A stretch of DNA of 64,000 nucleotides from Brevibacillus antibioticus (lineage in GTDB: Bacteria > Bacillota > Bacilli > Brevibacillales > Brevibacillaceae): positions 5,490,001-5,554,000 of the forward strand of contig NZ_SZNK01000001.1 of the NCBI RefSeq assembly GCF_005217615.1, written 5' to 3'. The notes under the pieces are model-generated. The model was not told where the DNA came from. It made no database searches and worked only from the letters and a program-made list of their open reading frames with translations. The position numbers and the translations under genes were made by a program. Numbering within the stretch: position 1 is the stretch's first letter; every line of letters starts with the position of its first letter. Below, one piece after another: positions 59,616 through 64,000 of this stretch.

Positions 59616-59624
59616 CGCAAAGTA

Positions 59625-59655
59625 AACCTGACATCTGCAACCGTCGGGTTTTTCT
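59625..59655 (+). terminator. Terminator after the helical-repeat gene
   Basis: AACC-T-GAC (59625-59632) pairs with GTC-G-GGTT (59643-59650), followed by TTTCTC. Confidence 0.7.
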
Positions 59656-59857
59656 CTGTTTGGATGCAACGTTCATAAAAAAAATACCCACGCAGGAGCG
59701 AGTTTGCTGTATCTTTAATCTGAGCAATATTTCCTATCTTTATATGAACTCTTTTTCCCCCGTTAGCCAACCTCATTGCGCTTCAGGTCATCGATAGCAA
59801 GGCTACTTTCCATGTTTCCTTCATGAATGTCATTTTACTTCTAGGTAGGAGATGCGT

Positions 59858-62428
59858 ATGGATTTATTAACGTACAGTCCACTTATCGCAACCAAGCTTC
59901 ATGTTCCGAAGTATGGTTCGGACTTGTTACTTCGGCATCAGATATTAAAAGAAATCGATGACGCGGGCGCTGCGAGATTGATTCTCGTGTGCGCGCCAGC
60001 CGGTTTCGGTAAAACGACAGCAGTCAGTCAATGGACGCAAAATTCCGGCAAACCGACCGGTTGGATCTCTCTGGATGAATCCGATAATGATCCCGTGCGC
60101 TTTTGGCGATATTTTGCTAGGGCAATTGATAGGGCACAGGAAGGCTTGGGCAAAGAATCTTCCTCGGTGGTTCACCCACAGTATACGGCTTCTGCTGAGC
60201 AGTTGATGTCCGTGCTACTCGAAGAAATTGCGAGGTTTGAATGTGATTTTTATCTGGTATTGGACGATTACCATCTCATAAAGGAGCCTTCGATTCATGA
60301 AGGATTGCAGACACTGATCCAGCATGCTTTCTTCTATATGCATGTCGTCCTAATTACGAGGGAGGAACCTCCTTTTGCCCTGCACCGTCTACGCGTTCGG
60401 AAACAGTTGAAGCAACTGGGCTCAGACACTCTTCGGTTCAATGCGGAAGAGTGCCAGCGCTTATTTCGGGAGCAACTGGGTCTGCGTTTGTCCGAACAAG
60501 ACATTGGCTTGCTAAGCAAACGAACGGAGGGATGGGTGGCCGGTTTGCAGTTAGCAGCGTTGTCCATGCAAGGAAAGCCCGAAGCTTCTAAGGTCATTCA
60601 TCAATTTTCCGGTAATGACAAGTATGTTGGGGATTATTTGACGGAAGAAGTATTGAAACGGCTTCCAGAAAAGGTACAGATGTTTTTGTTGAAAACGTCC
60701 ATATTACCGCGTCTGACAGGAGATCTATGCGCAGCCGTTACCGGAGAGTCGGACGCTCACGACATCCTTCGTATGCTGGAGAGAACGAATTCATTTGTCA
60801 TCGCGCTGGATGGCGTAAATGAGTGGTATCGTTATCACCATTTATTCGCAGACCTCCTGCTTTCTCATGTAAGGAAAACATATAACGATCTACTTCCTGC
60901 TCTACATATCTCTGCAAGCTGTTGGTTTGAAAGTCACGGGTGGATCATGGAGGCGACTGAGCATGCGTTTCTCGGAAAGGACTGGAACCGGGCGAGCCGT
61001 TTGATCGTCGCACATGCGCCGTGGATGTTGAAGCAGTACGAAAATATTACACTGCGTAGATGGATGAGATACTTTGATAAGTTCTGGTTGGAAAGCAACC
61101 CCGAGCTGTGCATGGCTTTTGCCTGGCTGCATGCTGTGTCCAACGAAATTGATCAGGCGGGAATCCTCCTTCAATTGGCTGACGAAGCAACACAGATCAA
61201 TCATGGGAGCTTTGACGACTGCCGAGTAGAAATGTGTGTGCTTCGGGGATATATCGAAGTGATGCGGGGAAATGTAGACCTTTCCCTCAAATATATGGAA
61301 GAATCGGTTCAAATGAAGCCAAAATTCAGCCGCTACTTCATCGTCGGCATTGAACTGAATTCGGATGAGCCGTACGTCCTGCGCAGTCGCGTGGCTTTGA
61401 GCGGATATTTGTCCAACGTGAATGAATACTATCCAAAACTAAGGGCGATCTGGAAGCACAGTGGTCTTGGGATATTGGCCTACGGTTCTATCGTTTTGGG
61501 TGAGCTTTATTATGAGCAAAATGATTTTGAGCAGTTGAAATATTTCGTACCTCGTGCAATCCAGTTAGGCACGATCTCATTGAACTTTGGTGTATTGGTC
61601 CCTGTGTATCTGACTTTGGCTCGATGGAGAAAAGCAGAGCACCGTAACGAAGAGATGTGGCTGGCTATGGAGGAAATCACTTCGCTTTGCCGTCAGCATG
61701 ATGCACCTCCTCATTGGATGTCTTTTGTAGAAACATTTCGCGTCCGATTATGGATCGAAGAAAATCGCCGGGAAGAAATAGAAAAATGGGCCGAGTCTTA
61801 TACCAAAATGAATGTAGATATTGTCGCTTCCCGGCATGAATTTGAGCGCATGACGCTGGCCCGGGTATACATCTATTTAAAAAACGACAGTGCAGCCATC
61901 ATGCTGCTAACCAGCTTAAAGCACGAGGCGGAAATAAAGGATCGGCTCGGGAGTCGGATTGAAGCCTTTCTTCTGCTCAGCCAAGCTTACATGATCCCAA
62001 AACAGCAGCATGAAGCTATGGAGTGTATGCGCTTGGCGGTGACGTTAGCCGCGCCAGAAGGCTATGTACGTACTTTTTTGGATGAAGGCCCTGCTGTTGC
62101 CAAAATGCTCTATTCGCTCTATAAAAGCAAAAATGTATCCAAACAAGAGATGGCTTATCTTTCGATGCTGCTCAAAAGTGTGGAGAAGGAATTTCCCACG
62201 CTTGATATTCAAATCCGGGTATCCCCTTCCTTGGAAAAATTGACGGAAAGAGAGTCGGAAGTGCTGGCACTGATCGGTGAAGGATTGTCCAATTCCGAGA
62301 TTGCGGACAAGCTACATCTCACACTAGGGACGGTAAAAGGGCATGTGCATCAAATTTTTAGCAAGCTCCAGGTAAAAAATCGGGCACAAGCCATCGTCAG
62401 ATTAAGAGAAAGTGAGATCGACCATTAG
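59858..62428 (+). CDS. MalT-type LuxR-family ATP-dependent transcriptional activator
   Basis: 856 residues. N-terminal STAND ATPase with Walker A CAPAGFGKTT (about 46-55) and FYLVLDDYH near 132 (Walker B-like), a central helical TPR-like region (about 380-760), and a C-terminal LuxR HTH (LTERESEVLALIGEGLSNSEIADKLHLTLGTVKGHVHQIFSKL, about 795-838). Inducer-sensing activator; target unknown, possibly the secreted protein gene downstream. ATG 59858 is preferred since AGGAG would touch the alternative ATG 59852. Confidence 0.92.
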   Translation: MDLLTYSPLIATKLHVPKYGSDLLLRHQILKEIDDAGAARLILVCAPAGFGKTTAVSQWTQNSGKPTGWISLDESDNDPVRFWRYFARAIDRAQEGLGKESSSVVHPQYTASAEQLMSVLLEEIARFECDFYLVLDDYHLIKEPSIHEGLQTLIQHAFFYMHVVLITREEPPFALHRLRVRKQLKQLGSDTLRFNAEECQRLFREQLGLRLSEQDIGLLSKRTEGWVAGLQLAALSMQGKPEASKVIHQFSGNDKYVGDYLTEEVLKRLPEKVQMFLLKTSILPRLTGDLCAAVTGESDAHDILRMLERTNSFVIALDGVNEWYRYHHLFADLLLSHVRKTYNDLLPALHISASCWFESHGWIMEATEHAFLGKDWNRASRLIVAHAPWMLKQYENITLRRWMRYFDKFWLESNPELCMAFAWLHAVSNEIDQAGILLQLADEATQINHGSFDDCRVEMCVLRGYIEVMRGNVDLSLKYMEESVQMKPKFSRYFIVGIELNSDEPYVLRSRVALSGYLSNVNEYYPKLRAIWKHSGLGILAYGSIVLGELYYEQNDFEQLKYFVPRAIQLGTISLNFGVLVPVYLTLARWRKAEHRNEEMWLAMEEITSLCRQHDAPPHWMSFVETFRVRLWIEENRREEIEKWAESYTKMNVDIVASRHEFERMTLARVYIYLKNDSAAIMLLTSLKHEAEIKDRLGSRIEAFLLLSQAYMIPKQQHEAMECMRLAVTLAAPEGYVRTFLDEGPAVAKMLYSLYKSKNVSKQEMAYLSMLLKSVEKEFPTLDIQIRVSPSLEKLTERESEVLALIGEGLSNSEIADKLHLTLGTVKGHVHQIFSKLQVKNRAQAIVRLRESEIDH

Positions 62429-62432
62429 AATC

Positions 62433-62460
62433 AACCCCGCCTATACGGTGGGGTTTTTTG
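62433..62460 (+). terminator. Terminator after the MalT-type gene
   Basis: AACCCC-G-CC pairs with GG-T-GGGGTT around TATAC, followed by T6. Confidence 0.8.
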
Positions 62461-62589
62461 TTGGGAAGAAAACAATCACGCAAAGACATAACTTTAGTTA
62501 GTATTTTTTGCAAAAGACTGTTGTTACCATATTTTTGTTTCACCTAGATGTTTTGCTGGGGGAGTGTGTCGACAGTAGGAGGAGTTCAA

Positions 62590-62619
62590 ATGAAGAAGGA
62601 AGGAGGACAGTGTTATTGA
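62590..62619 (+). CDS. Possible nine-residue leader peptide
   Basis: ATG 62590 follows TAGGAGGAG at ideal spacing, and the frame reads MKKEGGQCY then TGA, whose last base is the first base of the downstream ATG (TGATG). The downstream gene would then be translated by re-initiation. It could also be a fortuitous ATG within a purine-rich leader. Confidence 0.35.
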   Translation: MKKEGGQCY

Positions 62620-64000
62620 TGAAAAGAATGATGGCTCGTCTGTTGGTATTTATTTTGCTGTTTGCAATTGTCCAACCTGTGTTTATTTATGAAAAAGTGA
62701 ATGCAGCTATTACAGATGTGATTCGAGTAGAGGCAAACAAGATCGTGGATGCGTCTGGTGGCTATCCAGAAGGTTTGCCATATGAAATGATTCCGAACGC
62801 GTTGATTGTCGGCTATGCGCGAGACAGTAGCATGGATTATGGGGCTGCGAATACTGCTCTACGTTTTGACCTGAGCGGCGTGAAAAGTGAGATGAAAATT
62901 GAGTCCGCTAAACTAAGAATTTATGTGCATAAGGTAGAATCAACAGGCGGAGATATGCCCTTTATTGATTTATGGGGCTCGTCTGATGACAGTTGGAACG
63001 ATGATGCTACGATGACGCTACCTATGCATCATGAAAGAATCATAACAAATGAGATGCTACCGAGTAATTTCACAGGGTGGAAATCGTTTGATGTAACCAG
63101 CTTTGTTAAGAGCCAGATTCCAGACAAAAAAGCTACCTTTGTTTTAAGAGGACGACAAACAGCGCCACCTGTTCCCCTTTTGTATCAGCCTCAAATCGTT
63201 TTCTACGACAAAAGAAATAGTAGCTACGCTTCTCAGTTGGAAATCACTTATGCTGCTAACACTCCACCAACCGATATCCTCTTATCGTCCAATTCGATTC
63301 CTGAAAACAATCAAATAGGAGCGGTAGTTGGTACGCTTTCGGCAGTAGATCCTGATCAAGGGGAAACCGTTACGTTTAGCATTCTAAACAATACGTTGCC
63401 ATTTACTGTTGAGGGAAATCAACTGAAGGCAACGGAAAAATTTGATTTTGAAACGAAGTCAACTTACTCTGTACCGATAACCGCAACAGACTTGGCTGGC
63501 AATTTCTTTACCAAGGTGATGACCATCCAGGTGACAGATGTAAATGAACCACCTACGACAGCGACGGTTACCATCAATGGCGGTTCCGCGATTACGAGTT
63601 CAGCAAATGTGACGCTCACCATGAGCCATGATGACCCTGACGCGGCCAAGCCCGAGTACCGTTTGACGAATGTGGAAGGTGGTCCTTGGAGCGAATGGAA
63701 CTCGTTAGGGACACCTGTAACGTGGACTCTCACAACAGGCGAAGGGACCAAAACGGTCTTCATGGAGCTGCGTGACGGAACAGGAACTGTCCTGCAAGCG
63801 GAGGATAGCATTGTGCTGGATACGACGCCTCCGGCAGGGACCATCGAGATCAATAATGGGAACGAAGCCACTTCATCAGAAAAGGTAGAGCTTACCATAC
63901 AGGGAAGCGATGCGAACGGCCCGGTAGAAGTGATGTTGTCGAATGATAACAACTTTACAGGCAGTTGGATACCTGTCCCAGTCAACAACAAGCTGGAATG
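62619..64000 (+). CDS. Large secreted protein, 5' part: DNRLRE/CBM96-like, cadherin and Ig-like domains
   Basis: 461 codons to the window edge; the gene continues beyond it. Signal peptide (MKRMMAR, hydrophobic core, cleavage after VNA near 28), a DNRLRE/CBM96-like beta-sandwich (about 35-205, LRFDLSG...SAKLRIYV...SWNDD...FDVTSFV), a cadherin-like repeat (about 213-309, PENNQIGAVVGTLSAVDPDQGETVTFSI ... VTDVNEPP) and Ig-like/surface repeats after that. A typical large wall-associated or exported adhesive or glycan-binding protein. AAGGAGGAC lies about 10 bases upstream of the ATG. Preceded by the MalT-type regulator on the same strand. Confidence 0.8.
   Translation, partial: MKRMMARLLVFILLFAIVQPVFIYEKVNAAITDVIRVEANKIVDASGGYPEGLPYEMIPNALIVGYARDSSMDYGAANTALRFDLSGVKSEMKIESAKLRIYVHKVESTGGDMPFIDLWGSSDDSWNDDATMTLPMHHERIITNEMLPSNFTGWKSFDVTSFVKSQIPDKKATFVLRGRQTAPPVPLLYQPQIVFYDKRNSSYASQLEITYAANTPPTDILLSSNSIPENNQIGAVVGTLSAVDPDQGETVTFSILNNTLPFTVEGNQLKATEKFDFETKSTYSVPITATDLAGNFFTKVMTIQVTDVNEPPTTATVTINGGSAITSSANVTLTMSHDDPDAAKPEYRLTNVEGGPWSEWNSLGTPVTWTLTTGEGTKTVFMELRDGTGTVLQAEDSIVLDTTPPAGTIEINNGNEATSSEKVELTIQGSDANGPVEVMLSNDNNFTGSWIPVPVNNKLE

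Overview
The window looks like a chromosomal segment of a spore-forming, low-to-mid GC Firmicute, most likely Brevibacillus or a close relative. Evidence: the syntenic blocks trxB-rapZ-yvcK-whiA-crh-clpP and rpoN-cggR-gap-pgk-tpi-gpmI-eno ... secG-rnr-smpB-ssrA, spore genes (H-type SASP, a DUF4023 small protein), a Gln15 Crh, Gram-positive signal peptides and lipoboxes, strong Shine-Dalgarno sites and frequent GTG/TTG starts. The genus is my inference; the class is well supported.

Layout. 1-8.4 kb is housekeeping: TPR protein, trxB, rapZ/yvcK/whiA/crh, a SASP, and clpP behind a CtsR-type operator, then a three-box DnaA-box cluster. 8.6-12.5 kb has a solitary branched-chain amino acid binding lipoprotein, two very small genes, and an orphan multi-PAS histidine kinase. 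12.5-15.9 kb is a Fur-boxed siderophore uptake module without its ATPase. After a small secreted protein and tRNA-Arg comes rpoN, preceded by a near-perfect -24/-12 promoter. 19.2-27.8 kb is the CggR-controlled glycolytic operon, with an NhaC-type antiporter between cggR and gap. 27.9-32.5 kb is a second, complete siderophore uptake locus; its ATPase is separated from its permeases by two ~200-nt structured elements. 32.6-36.5 kb holds an ECF sigma/anti-sigma pair, a FetAB-like transporter and a membrane cytochrome c. 36.7-40.8 kb is secG, rnr, smpB and tmRNA.

Immediately downstream of ssrA (40.8-45 kb) lies an AT-rich, decayed accessory island: an orphan membrane protein, a broken Mrr-type nuclease and a broken tyrosine recombinase. 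45.1-48.3 kb carries two small membrane genes and a candidate peptide-modification locus: two paralogous small peptides with identical leader blocks followed by a HExxH protein. The rest (48.4-64 kb) is an ECF sigma/anti-sigma pair with a G10 tract in the ribosome-binding region, brnQ, a prolyl 4-hydroxylase-like enzyme, a diguanylate cyclase, an S9 peptidase, an RDD protein, a helical-repeat protein, a MalT-type LuxR regulator and the start of a large secreted cadherin-type protein that runs off the window.

The two observations I consider most likely to be new are (1) three ~200-nt elements (18893-19103, 28814-29010, 29080-29281) with unlike but perfectly self-complementary outer and inner stems, conserved internal strands and a covarying side hairpin, and (2) the twin small-peptide/HExxH locus at 46361-48271.
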